Source: Marinilabiliaceae bacterium (GTDB lineage Bacteria > Bacteroidota > Bacteroidia > Bacteroidales > Marinilabiliaceae). Taken from it: 24,234 nt of DNA. The stretch is from positions 1 through 24,234 of the forward strand of contig JALVBA010000208.1 in the NCBI GenBank assembly GCA_027010905.1, read 5' to 3'. Under the pieces are notes generated by a model. That model worked only from the letters and a program-made list of their open reading frames with translations. It did no database searches and was not told the origin of the DNA. Within the stretch, counting starts at the first letter, position 1, and each line of letters begins with the position of its first letter. Of the stretch, positions 6,708 through 14,517 are shown in pieces. Both the position numbers and the translations under genes were made by a program.

Positions 6708-8092
6708 AAGGAGCATTAACACAAAATCAGATAGAGTATGTTCTCTTCCATCTCGGGCAGCATCTTGGAGGACTAGACCGTTTGCGACCATATTTCAAAT
6801 TTGTAACAAGTGATAATCCTGATTACGACCTCGACAAGATAGTGTTTTACATGTCGGAGGAGAAGTTAGATTTAACTAACTGTGTTGTGGAGCGGGGTAT
6901 TCCAATTCTTTTCCCTCTTCCTGCAAGCCCTACTGTTTATGAAGTAATAGACGACCATACTCTTATCTTCAATCACGACCTGTTGAAATCAGCATTCTAC
7001 CTCTTGAGTGGTTATCAGGAGCAGACGAGTGAGGAGGTAGATTTCATGGAGAGGTTTCCCTTCGAGAAATCTGTCCAGAGCAAATTGGGGGTAATTACCA
7101 AACCACTTGTAAACTACTATTTTAATCTCCTGATTGAAGGGTTTGAGCTGTTTGCCGAAAGAAACGGGATTGATATCTACCGCAAGCAGCTGTTTGACTC
7201 GTACGGATTTCTTCTATCGCACGATATCGACAGAGTTGATTATTTTCACTGGAGGGAGACTGCTTACCGATGGATGCAGATATTTGGGTTGAGAAAGCCA
7301 CACTATCCTAAAAAACGCCTTTTCAAAGCTGCTGTTAACTCTATCCTCCCAACAATAGTCCCCGGCTTAAGGGATGATCCGTTCTGGAGTTTTAAAAAGA
7401 TGAGGAAGATGGAGAGAGAGAACAACATCTCCTCCTCATGGTATTTTCTTAACCGAGATGGCTCGCCACACGATGCCCGTTACTATTTTTCGGAAAAGAG
7501 AATTAAAGATATGATAAGCTATCTCGAGAGTGAGGGTTGTGAAGTGGGTCTGCATGGGTCAATTAAAACAGCATCAAACAAAGATGCGATGAGCAATGCA
7601 CTTAGTGCATTAGCAGAATCGTGTCCCGTTGAAGTTATTGGAACAAGGCAACACTTCTTAAAGTTCTTTTACCCTTTAACTTTTAAGATTCAAAGTGAGG
7701 TAGGATTAAAGTATGATACTACCCTTGGCTTTGCCGGACACGAGGGGTTTCGCAACGGATACTGTTATCCATTTAAACCCTACAATTTGAAAAACGACAG
7801 GATGATTGATATGTGGGAGTTTCCACTAAATGCCATGGATGGGACACTATTTTATTATCGAAAACTTGGTTTTGAAAATGCTGAAAAAGCAGTATTAGAA
7901 GTTGTTTCAGAGGTTGAAAAGTTTGGAGGAATCTTCTCCCTTCTGTGGCATAACTCCACGTTTGATGAGGATGAAATGCCGGGGATTACAGCTTTTTACA
8001 ATAATTTACTGAAAGCAGTCTCTAGCAAAGCAACAAAATCCATATCGGGGAAGCATCTGTTACTAATGATGGATGATGTAAAGCAGACATAA
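6704..8092 (+). CDS. Polysaccharide deacetylase-family protein (NodB-like) with extra N-terminal region
   Basis: A 462-residue protein. Residues 1 to about 160 form an extra region of the kind seen before NodB domains in Bacteroidota (DUF7033-like, from memory). The NodB-type catalytic part begins with LLSHDIDRVDY (170-180), where His173-Asp174 and Asp176 form the metal/catalytic motif. It continues with CEVGLHGS near 276-283 and KYDTTLGFAGHEGFRNG, and ends with the catalytic His segment LLWHNSTFD. No signal peptide is seen, so a cytoplasmic action on precursors is possible. It ends the plus-strand operon (ATGA overlap upstream). Likely role: removing an acyl group from a sugar, perhaps preparing the amine used by the AAC(3)-like enzyme. 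That link is inference. Confidence 0.82.
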   Translation: MKGALTQNQIEYVLFHLGQHLGGLDRLRPYFKFVTSDNPDYDLDKIVFYMSEEKLDLTNCVVERGIPILFPLPASPTVYEVIDDHTLIFNHDLLKSAFYLLSGYQEQTSEEVDFMERFPFEKSVQSKLGVITKPLVNYYFNLLIEGFELFAERNGIDIYRKQLFDSYGFLLSHDIDRVDYFHWRETAYRWMQIFGLRKPHYPKKRLFKAAVNSILPTIVPGLRDDPFWSFKKMRKMERENNISSSWYFLNRDGSPHDARYYFSEKRIKDMISYLESEGCEVGLHGSIKTASNKDAMSNALSALAESCPVEVIGTRQHFLKFFYPLTFKIQSEVGLKYDTTLGFAGHEGFRNGYCYPFKPYNLKNDRMIDMWEFPLNAMDGTLFYYRKLGFENAEKAVLEVVSEVEKFGGIFSLLWHNSTFDEDEMPGITAFYNNLLKAVSSKATKSISGKHLLLMMDDVKQT

Positions 8093-8141
8093 TATAATAA
8101 CGATGAAGAATGTGCCTTTTTCACAGTGATTGGTAAGAATG

Positions 8142-10691
8142 CTAAAAATCTAATACAAACTTACCTCTTATGCCCCAGCTCGCTACATTTGGATTATTAA
8201 GGTGAGTCACTCTTTTTACGAAATCAATTCTTAGAACTTTAAAAATATTGGTTATCCCGATACCCACCTCCATATATGGTTTTTCCTCCAGAGTAAATGT
8301 TGTTTGATTTCCATATCCGTCGGTTGGAAACAGCATAAGCCCGTCAGTAACAGTTGGATTGTTTTTATCTGAAACACCACCATAAATACCCTTAAAGGTG
8401 ATAACCTCACGCCATTTAAGTTTTTTAATCAAAGGTATCTTGTTCAGGAAGAAACCGTAAAACTGATGCTCTGCATTAACAGCAATATACTGGTCGCTAA
8501 CAAACTCCAGAAAGTTCATTAGATTGTATGAATGCAGCTGGTATGAATATGTTTGGTTTGCCCTATGCACAAAAAGCAGAGGGAATGGGATAGCATCACC
8601 AAGAGTCTTTCCTGCTTCTATCTCAAGATTTGTAAATCCGATTGGTGCAACATGAAACCGTTTGAAGAAGTTAAACTGAAATTTCGAGTAGGTAAATTCT
8701 GAATCAAATACTCCATTAAACCCTTGAGTATATATCAATTGTAAAATAGGGTCTTTTGATACTATGGGTGCTCTATAATCAAGTCCGCGATAATACTTCT
8801 CATTTGGGGAGAAGCGTACTTTGGTTATTATCTCACTCGACGTAATATTATTAACCGAATAGTCTTCGTATCGATACTCAAGAGAGCCTGCCGGATACTC
8901 AGTTACATGTTTAAAATTTAGCTGTGTTGAAAACCCTCCCGGCCAGTCGCGAAAATATTCAAGGTCAGACCTGTAGAAGTATGTCATCTTGTCGGCCACA
9001 CCATGCTTAAACGACAGCATGAAGTTTTCCCCATTGATGAACAGCTGGTCAAGCCCAGGAAATTTAGTGTCGTATGAATAGGAAGCTTTAAGGTAGTGTT
9101 CCGGAATATCCTGAACCGGCCTGTCTTTATTAAACGAATACTTGGCACTCCCTGAATATTTCAGTTTCTCATCCTTAAAGCCATATCTAATAAAGCCGGC
9201 AAGTTTCCACCGTTTACTAAACTTCTCACTAGTCCGGCCGCCAAAACGCAGGCGAAAACCTTCAATCTCATTAAAGCTAAAAAAGGTGTTGACTCCACCA
9301 ATATCAACCTGACCAACATTATAGTATCCTGACACAAATAGCATTATTAAATCCATTGCCGTGTTGAATACCGGAATCTTTGTCAGACTATCAGTCATAG
9401 AATAGATATCCTTCTCTTTTTTTGTGAGAGTTGTCAACCGATTCTTTTCCCAAAAATCTTCGTCACGCTTGTCATACCCTTTCTGATTAACTACATTGCC
9501 CAAACCGGAATATATACTATCGGGTTTAGCCTGATTAATCTGATAGTTATCGTAAAGAACTGTTTTTTTACCCAACACCTCTGCTCCATTCTTTGTTAGG
9601 CTGAAGATAATATTTACATTGTCTTTGGAGAGCATCCACGCCATGCTGTCCAGATACTCCCACTCCTGAACAATCTGTACATCTTTCACAAAGTTCAGGT
9701 TAATATCATCCATAATTCTCATGTTCACCTTTTTAACAGCATAGAGACTGTCGTTTGTAATAAACAGATTTCCCTGAAAAGCGAAGCTCTGTTTATTTCG
9801 GGGATAAAACACCAGATTAATACAGTCATCGCCGTCTATATGAACGGTATCGACAATATGAAATTTATAGGTTGCAGGAGCTATATTTGAGATGGGACTA
9901 ATAAAGTCGTTAGTCACTAGCCTTACTGTACTTTTATAGATATTAACATCTTCATAAAGATGGTCTGTAAGGTTATCAATTCCTTTATTATCAACAAAAT
10001 CATGAAAACCGATAGTCTTGTCACCTGTATTATACTGCTTGCGAACTTTAGGTGATTTCCGATAGTAATTTTTCGACAGGGTCTCTTTCAGAAAGATAGG
10101 CAGATAGACCTTTCCATCCAATACCGAGGTGTCCGCATAATCAAAAATAAAATTAATCTGCTTAAATGCCTTTTTATCTTTAAGCTTTTCACTTACATCA
10201 TTAATGTCAAACTCAACCTTATCGTATCGGCTATATTCATAGTAATCCAGATTCTCCTTTCGGTTAAGCTTTTTATTATCAATAACTTTTTTGATAAGCT
10301 CAACAGCAGGGTTGCCCTTGTTTCTGTACCTCTTCTTTTTCGATTGAACTTTTACCTCATTAAGGCTAATATTTTCAGGGTCAAGTAAAAAATTAACCAC
10401 CTGCGTTTCACCAATTGTAACGCCTTTTGTTTGAGTATAAAATCCTAAAAAAGAGGAGGACAGCTTATTAGATGCTTCAGATGTTTTAATTTCATATCTC
10501 CCATCGTCATCTGTAGTTGTACCAATATTTCTATTCTCAAAATATACATTTACAAAAGGTAACGGCTTTTTCGTTGATTTACTAACAACCCGACCTTTAA
10601 CAACAGTAATATTTTGAGCATAACTAGACTGTGGAAAGACTAATAAAAATGTTATCAGGAAATATATATAGCCGGAAATACTATTTCTCAT
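8142..10691 (-). CDS. DUF5686 / carboxypeptidase-regulatory-like outer membrane beta-barrel protein
   Basis: An 849-residue exported protein. A signal peptide (hydrophobic core FLITFLLVFPQSS, cleavage after SYA before QNI) is followed by a carboxypeptidase-regulatory-like beta-sandwich at about 28-115 (VVKGRVVSKSTKKPLPFVNV, TTDDDGRYEI). The DUF5686-type region follows (NPAVELIKKVIDNKKLNRKE), then many short amphipathic strands. The chain ends in Phe (FVLDF), as outer membrane barrels do. There is no TonB box or plug, so it is not a classic SusC receptor. The ATG at 10691 is preferred over a GTG one codon upstream. The gene is convergent with the polysaccharide operon, with a gap of about 50 bp. 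Precise function is unknown. Confidence 0.82.
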   Translation of the reverse strand: MRNSISGYIYFLITFLLVFPQSSYAQNITVVKGRVVSKSTKKPLPFVNVYFENRNIGTTTDDDGRYEIKTSEASNKLSSSFLGFYTQTKGVTIGETQVVNFLLDPENISLNEVKVQSKKKRYRNKGNPAVELIKKVIDNKKLNRKENLDYYEYSRYDKVEFDINDVSEKLKDKKAFKQINFIFDYADTSVLDGKVYLPIFLKETLSKNYYRKSPKVRKQYNTGDKTIGFHDFVDNKGIDNLTDHLYEDVNIYKSTVRLVTNDFISPISNIAPATYKFHIVDTVHIDGDDCINLVFYPRNKQSFAFQGNLFITNDSLYAVKKVNMRIMDDINLNFVKDVQIVQEWEYLDSMAWMLSKDNVNIIFSLTKNGAEVLGKKTVLYDNYQINQAKPDSIYSGLGNVVNQKGYDKRDEDFWEKNRLTTLTKKEKDIYSMTDSLTKIPVFNTAMDLIMLFVSGYYNVGQVDIGGVNTFFSFNEIEGFRLRFGGRTSEKFSKRWKLAGFIRYGFKDEKLKYSGSAKYSFNKDRPVQDIPEHYLKASYSYDTKFPGLDQLFINGENFMLSFKHGVADKMTYFYRSDLEYFRDWPGGFSTQLNFKHVTEYPAGSLEYRYEDYSVNNITSSEIITKVRFSPNEKYYRGLDYRAPIVSKDPILQLIYTQGFNGVFDSEFTYSKFQFNFFKRFHVAPIGFTNLEIEAGKTLGDAIPFPLLFVHRANQTYSYQLHSYNLMNFLEFVSDQYIAVNAEHQFYGFFLNKIPLIKKLKWREVITFKGIYGGVSDKNNPTVTDGLMLFPTDGYGNQTTFTLEEKPYMEVGIGITNIFKVLRIDFVKRVTHLNNPNVASWGIRGKFVLDF

Positions 10692-10692
10692 C

Positions 10693-10721
10693 ACTTTCTA
10701 TAATCAATATATATAGAAAGT
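10693..10721 (-). promoter_or_regulatory. 10-bp perfect inverted repeat adjoining the DUF5686 start codon
   Basis: ACTTTCTATA (10693-10702) is the exact reverse complement of TATAGAAAGT (10712-10721), with a 9-nt loop. The repeat ends one base before the ATG at 10691. In the mRNA this would fold into a hairpin abutting the start codon. In DNA it could be an operator. A 10-bp perfect repeat placed so precisely is unlikely to be accidental even in AT-rich DNA, but no regulator is identified. Confidence 0.5.
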
Positions 10722-10843
10722 AAAGTTAATAAAAGTTTCTTTTAACAAACAAAAACTACATAATACATGGCTTATAACTCTTACAGATGATTTATAATAC
10801 CCCTTTTTTCAGATTACAAATATTACATAATTAGCCATCGAAT

Positions 10844-10873
10844 TTCTCTTTCTTCTCAAAAACATAAGAGAAA
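10844..10873 (-). terminator. Weak hairpin downstream of the FNR-type gene
   Basis: TTTCTCTT (10844-10851) pairs perfectly with AAGAGAAA (10866-10873) across a 14-nt loop. It sits about 45 bp past the regulator stop on the minus strand. The stem is AT-rich and no clear T-run follows, so it may be a poor terminator or chance. The remaining sequence between the two minus-strand genes shows no gene. Confidence 0.2.
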
Positions 10874-10917
10874 CAATACATTTTTGCAATGGACAAAGGA
10901 TTTAGTGTGATTTGCAA

Positions 10918-11613
10918 CTATCCGTTTCTAGATATTTCATCAAGAGCTCTTCTGTCCGTAATGGCAATACTCTTTCCCTCAAGTTTCAGTACTCCCTCCT
11001 TTTCAAACTCTTTAATAAACCGGATTGTACTCTCTGTCGTTATTGATGCAAAGTCAGCAATATCTTTTCTTGTAAGATAGAGAAAGATGTCCTGTGTCAG
11101 AAACTTTTCGGATGACAGGTAGATAAGTGCAGAGGCTAACTTCCCTCTCATCTGCTTGTAAGAGATGTTTTTAAGCATATCGAGTAGCCAGGCCTCATTT
11201 CGGCAGTTGCGTGACGTTATATTCATTGCAAATTCTGAATTGCTCAGAAACAGCTTTCTCAATGCTGTTTTGTCAATCATACAAACAGTTGAATCTTTCA
11301 ATGCAACAGCTGAGTAGTTATAAATATTTTCATCAAATACTGAAGAGAATGCCAGATAGTCGCCTTCAGCAGCCAGCTTTATATTCATCTGTTTATTACT
11401 GCCTGTCTGAATATAAACCTTCACAACTCCCTCTATCACAAACAGAACATACGGGGCAAATGCGCCTTGTTTAAAGAGTGTTTCACCGGCCAGATAGGTC
11501 AGCTGAACCTTCTTGTCAGTAATGAATTCCAGCTCATCGGGAAATAGATGCTGAAAACATCTTGAGAAGTGTTCGCAATTAGTGCAGTTAGCTGTGTTGT
11601 TATCTCCCGTCAC
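10918..11613 (-). CDS. FNR-type Crp/Fnr transcription regulator with predicted [4Fe-4S] ligands
   Basis: The 231-residue protein has a cyclic-nucleotide-binding-like barrel at about 25-120, a long dimerisation helix at 128-150 and a winged helix with LTRKDIADFASITTESTIRF (180-199). N-terminal cysteines 10, 13 and 19 (CTNCEHFSRC) have the CX2CX5C spacing of E. coli FNR, and Cys111 lies 92 residues further on, against 93 in FNR. All four iron-sulfur ligands therefore appear present. In the recognition helix Glu194 and Arg198 match the residues that read the TGA core. The start is GTG at 11613; no ATG lies in frame upstream before a stop and the next Met would remove the cysteines. It is divergent from the NifX-like/ilvBN genes. 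Expected role: oxygen- or NO-responsive control. Confidence 0.85.
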   Translation of the reverse strand: MTGDNNTANCTNCEHFSRCFQHLFPDELEFITDKKVQLTYLAGETLFKQGAFAPYVLFVIEGVVKVYIQTGSNKQMNIKLAAEGDYLAFSSVFDENIYNYSAVALKDSTVCMIDKTALRKLFLSNSEFAMNITSRNCRNEAWLLDMLKNISYKQMRGKLASALIYLSSEKFLTQDIFLYLTRKDIADFASITTESTIRFIKEFEKEGVLKLEGKSIAITDRRALDEISRNG

Positions 11614-11647
11614 CTTTTTAAATGTTTTATTTAATGCCTCTTCTGCG

Positions 11648-11655
11648 CAAATTTA
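11648..11655 (-). promoter_or_regulatory. Candidate -7 element for the FNR-type gene
   Basis: CAAATTTA on the plus strand reads TAAATTTG on the minus strand, an exact TAnnTTTG match about 35 bp before the GTG start. No good -33 element is seen, so confidence is limited. Confidence 0.35.
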
Positions 11656-11754
11656 AAGTATTACTTTTTAAAACAGATTTTTTATAGGAAAAAAACTGCA
11701 ATATTTCATACTTCTTAAAAATAGCTTTTTCTAAAACTTCCTTCATATTTGTAT

Positions 11755-11771
11755 TTGAATTATAAATTCAA
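11755..11771. promoter_or_regulatory. 17-bp palindrome TTGAATTATAAATTCAA, candidate operator
   Basis: TTGAATT (11755-11761) and AATTCAA (11765-11771) form a perfect inverted repeat around ATA, ending five bases before the ATG at 11777. The TTGA/TCAA ends resemble half-sites of Crp/Fnr proteins, and the adjacent divergent gene encodes such a protein. The half-sites are three base pairs further apart than in the E. coli FNR box TTGATnnnnATCAA, so the match is not direct. Confidence 0.45.
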
Positions 11772-11776
11772 TACTG

Positions 11777-12127
11777 ATGAAAAGAGTTGCAATACCTGTT
11801 GATAAGGGTCGGCTGTGTGAATTTTTTGAAAAATGTAGCCATTGTGAGATCTTCGAGATTGATGGTGAAAAGGTAAAAAGTACCGAATCTGAGATTCCCC
11901 CCAAAAAGATTTCACAGATTCCGGAGTGGGCAAATCAACAAGGTATTACAGATTTAATAACCCATAAGATAGACCGGAAGGTCATTAAACTGATTACCGA
12001 AGAGAAGATAAATCTTTTTATCGGGATTAGTATTGATACCTCTTCAAAGCTAATAGAGAGGTATATTAACGGAGCATTAAAATCAGATGAAAAAATAATA
12101 TCAGAAATAACTTCAGAAAACAAATAA
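11777..12127 (+). CDS. NifX/NifB-type dinitrogenase iron-molybdenum cofactor domain protein
   Basis: A 116-residue protein with the fold signature of the Nitro_FeMo-Co family. It begins MKRVAIPVDKGRLCEFFEKC, the typical strand-loop in which the chain should read as controls of a cluster or cofactor carrier. It continues with CEIFEIDG, then IPEWANQQGITDLITHKID and the final strand LFIGISIDTSSKLIERY. Stand-alone members occur in many anaerobes without nitrogen fixation, where their role is poorly known. No other nif gene is in the window. It is separated from ilvB by one base (TAA, A, ATG) and is therefore probably co-transcribed and coupled with it, an unusual partnership. Confidence 0.75.
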   Translation: MKRVAIPVDKGRLCEFFEKCSHCEIFEIDGEKVKSTESEIPPKKISQIPEWANQQGITDLITHKIDRKVIKLITEEKINLFIGISIDTSSKLIERYINGALKSDEKIISEITSENK

Positions 12128-12128
12128 A

Positions 12129-13820
12129 ATGAAAAAGATTTCAGGAGCAGAGGCAATATTACGCTCCCTTGTAGAGGAGGGAGTGGATACCATATTCGGT
12201 TATCCGGGCGGTGCAATAATGCCAATTTACGACAATATGCACATTCAAGATCATAACATTAACCACATACTTGTACGTCACGAGCAAGGTGCTGCTCATG
12301 CCGCCCAAGCTTATGCTCAGGTAACGGGCAAGCCGGGAGTATGTTTTGCCACTTCGGGACCGGGAGCAACAAACCTGCTTACAGGTGTCACTAACGCTAA
12401 CCTTGATTCAATACCCACTGTATTTATCACTGCACAGGTACCCTCTCACCTGTTGGGCTCCGATGCCTTTCAGGAGACTGACATGGTAAGTCTTTCAATG
12501 CCTGTTACAAAGTGGAACTATCAGATAACAAAAGCTGAAGAGATACCCGACGCCATTGCAAAAGCATTTCACTTTGCCAAAACAGGTAGGCCGGGACCGG
12601 TACTTCTGGATATTACCAAGGATGCGCAGATAAATGAGTTTGATTTCAGATATAAAAAGATAAAATCTATTCGTTCATACATCCCTAAACCACAGCTTAA
12701 ATCAACTGATGTGGACGAGGCAATTGCGATGATACAGAAATCGAAAAAGCCGTTACTGCTTGCCGGGCATGGGATTTTACTTGCTAATGGCAGAGATGAG
12801 CTTCTCTCTTTCGTTGAGAAAACAGAGATTCCGGCAGCTGTTACTTTATTGGGCAAATCGGTTATTCCGGAGGATAACCCCAACTACGTAGGAATGCTTG
12901 GGATGCATGGTAACTATGCCCCAAATATCTTAACCAATAGAGCTGATCTGATTATTGCCGCTGGCATGCGATTCGACGACAGGGTTACCGGTGATCTGAA
13001 AAGATATGCTGTAAATGCGAAAATCATCCATGTTGATATTGATGAGGCCGAACTGAATAAAAACATTGCTGCCGACCTTGCTATTAATGCCGATATAAAA
13101 GAGTTTCTGAAAGAGATAACTCCGAAAATCAGCTACAAGACGGATAGTGCATGGCTCTCAGAATTTGAACGTCTAAATAAAATTGAGACTGATAAGGTTA
13201 TCAAGCCTGAATGTTTCCCTAGTACTGGAAAAATACGATCTGGAGAAGCAATTTTCAGACTATCGGAACAGACAAAAGGAGAGGCCATAGTAGTTACAGA
13301 CGTTGGACAGAACCAGATGATGGCAGCCCGTTATTACAAATATATGAATCCCAACACACTTATAACATCGGGCGGCTTGGGCACCATGGGGTTTGGTTTA
13401 CCTGCCGCAATGGGGGCACAGGTTGGTCAGCCTGAAAAAACCGTTGTGCTTTTTGCCGGTGATGGAGGTTTTCAGATGACGTTTCAGGAGTTGGGCACTA
13501 TTTTCCAGTATAATCTGCCTGTTAAAATGATGATTCTGAATAATAACTTTCTGGGTATGGTTCGTCAGTGGCAGGATCTGTTTATGGATAAACGGTATGC
13601 CGAAACTATTATGCCTACTCCCGACTTTCCATTAATGGCCAAAGCTTTTGGTATTAACAGTAATATTGTAGTAGAGAGAGAGAATCTGGACAAGGCAATT
13701 TACGATATGCTGAACACCCCCGGGCCATACCTGCTTGAGGTGAAAATTGAACAGGAGACTAATGTGTTTCCTATGATTTATCCTGGAAGTGCGGTTGATG
13801 AAATTGTTTTGGAAGGATAG
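12129..13820 (+). CDS. ilvB: Acetolactate synthase (acetohydroxyacid synthase), large catalytic subunit
   Basis: A 563-residue thiamine-diphosphate enzyme of normal length. Visible motifs are FGYPGGAIMPIYD near 23-35, the catalytic Glu52 in VRHEQGAAHAAQAYA, ATSGPGATNLLTG, the central GMLGMHG block and the ThDP-magnesium motif from GDGGFQM (about 444) to LNNNFLGMVRQWQ. The last segment is typical of biosynthetic AHAS large subunits. It condenses two pyruvates, or pyruvate with 2-ketobutyrate, the first shared step of branched-chain amino acid synthesis. The regulatory subunit follows 44 bp downstream. ilvC and ilvD, often adjacent in Bacteroidota, are not present here. Confidence 0.95.
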   Translation: MKKISGAEAILRSLVEEGVDTIFGYPGGAIMPIYDNMHIQDHNINHILVRHEQGAAHAAQAYAQVTGKPGVCFATSGPGATNLLTGVTNANLDSIPTVFITAQVPSHLLGSDAFQETDMVSLSMPVTKWNYQITKAEEIPDAIAKAFHFAKTGRPGPVLLDITKDAQINEFDFRYKKIKSIRSYIPKPQLKSTDVDEAIAMIQKSKKPLLLAGHGILLANGRDELLSFVEKTEIPAAVTLLGKSVIPEDNPNYVGMLGMHGNYAPNILTNRADLIIAAGMRFDDRVTGDLKRYAVNAKIIHVDIDEAELNKNIAADLAINADIKEFLKEITPKISYKTDSAWLSEFERLNKIETDKVIKPECFPSTGKIRSGEAIFRLSEQTKGEAIVVTDVGQNQMMAARYYKYMNPNTLITSGGLGTMGFGLPAAMGAQVGQPEKTVVLFAGDGGFQMTFQELGTIFQYNLPVKMMILNNNFLGMVRQWQDLFMDKRYAETIMPTPDFPLMAKAFGINSNIVVERENLDKAIYDMLNTPGPYLLEVKIEQETNVFPMIYPGSAVDEIVLEG

Positions 13821-13831
13821 AGTTTAAATAA

Positions 13832-13854
13832 ATTACGAATTGAATATTACGAAT
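13832..13854 (+). repeat. Tandem 9-bp repeat ATTACGAAT between ilvB and ilvN
   Basis: ATTACGAAT occurs at 13832-13840 and 13846-13854, a 14-bp period, in the short gap between the two subunit genes. The meaning is unknown; it could be a chance low-complexity repeat. Confidence 0.4.
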
Positions 13855-13864
13855 ATAAGATAAA

Positions 13865-14401
13865 ATGAAAGAGATGTATACAATTACGGCCTTCTCGGAG
13901 AATCACATAGGGTTACTGAATCGTATTACCATAGTTTTTTCACGCCGTCATATTAATATCGAAAGCCTTACTGTTTCATCAAGTGAGATGAAGGGCGTTC
14001 ACCGTTTTACTATCGTTATTGAAGAGGATGAGGAGTTGGTGAATAAAGTGGTTAAACAGATTGCTAAACTACCGGAGGTATTGCGTGCTGCCTATTTTCA
14101 GAATGATGATATCATCTATCGTGAAATAGCTCTGTACAAAATTTCTATAGATTCGGCAATAGATAAAAATCTTGAGCACCTGCTTCGTGAGTACAACGCA
14201 AGAATGGTGGATATACAGAAAGATTTTGTGATAATAGAGAAGACCGGGCACGTTGAAGATACCGAGAAGCTGTACGATATGCTTAAACATTTCAACATAT
14301 TACAGTTTGTTCGCTCGGGAAGAATCTCAATCTCGAAACAGAAGAAAGAGCTCTCAGCATACCTGAGTGAATTGCCGATAAACGAGTATGTTAAAGGGTA
14401 G
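13865..14401 (+). CDS. ilvN: Acetolactate synthase small (regulatory) subunit
   Basis: The 178 residues begin with an ACT domain: MYTITAFSENHIGLLNRITI, then FSRRHINIESLTVSSSEMKG and VHRFTIVIEE. The C-terminal half continues with the family's second domain (YREIALYKI and the ends at LQFVRSGRISI). It binds the large subunit and confers valine feedback control and full activity. It is encoded directly after ilvB, as expected. Small-subunit length (about 160-180) is normal for the family. Confidence 0.93.
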   Translation: MKEMYTITAFSENHIGLLNRITIVFSRRHINIESLTVSSSEMKGVHRFTIVIEEDEELVNKVVKQIAKLPEVLRAAYFQNDDIIYREIALYKISIDSAIDKNLEHLLREYNARMVDIQKDFVIIEKTGHVEDTEKLYDMLKHFNILQFVRSGRISISKQKKELSAYLSELPINEYVKG

Positions 14402-14517
14402 CAGAATCATAATTCACAACTATTGAGTTACGAGAAAATAGCCAAATTTTTATTTGTCGGGTTTTTCTGTTATATTTCTCTCTGAATCGTACTAACCATT
14501 CGGATAATATTACTTTG

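Noticed and set aside
8093..8141. Terminator between the convergent deacetylase and DUF5686 genes
   Set aside because: Only a three-base GTG/CAC stem around a T-rich loop is visible, too weak to support.
11777..12127. Part of a nitrogen fixation cluster
   Set aside because: Only a stand-alone NifX/NifB-type domain is present; no nifH, D, K, E, N or full-length radical-SAM nifB is in the window.
14443..14456. CAAAT-TTTT-ATTTG hairpin after ilvN as a terminator
   Set aside because: The stem has five AT-rich pairs and no proper T-run follows; it is likely chance in AT-rich DNA.
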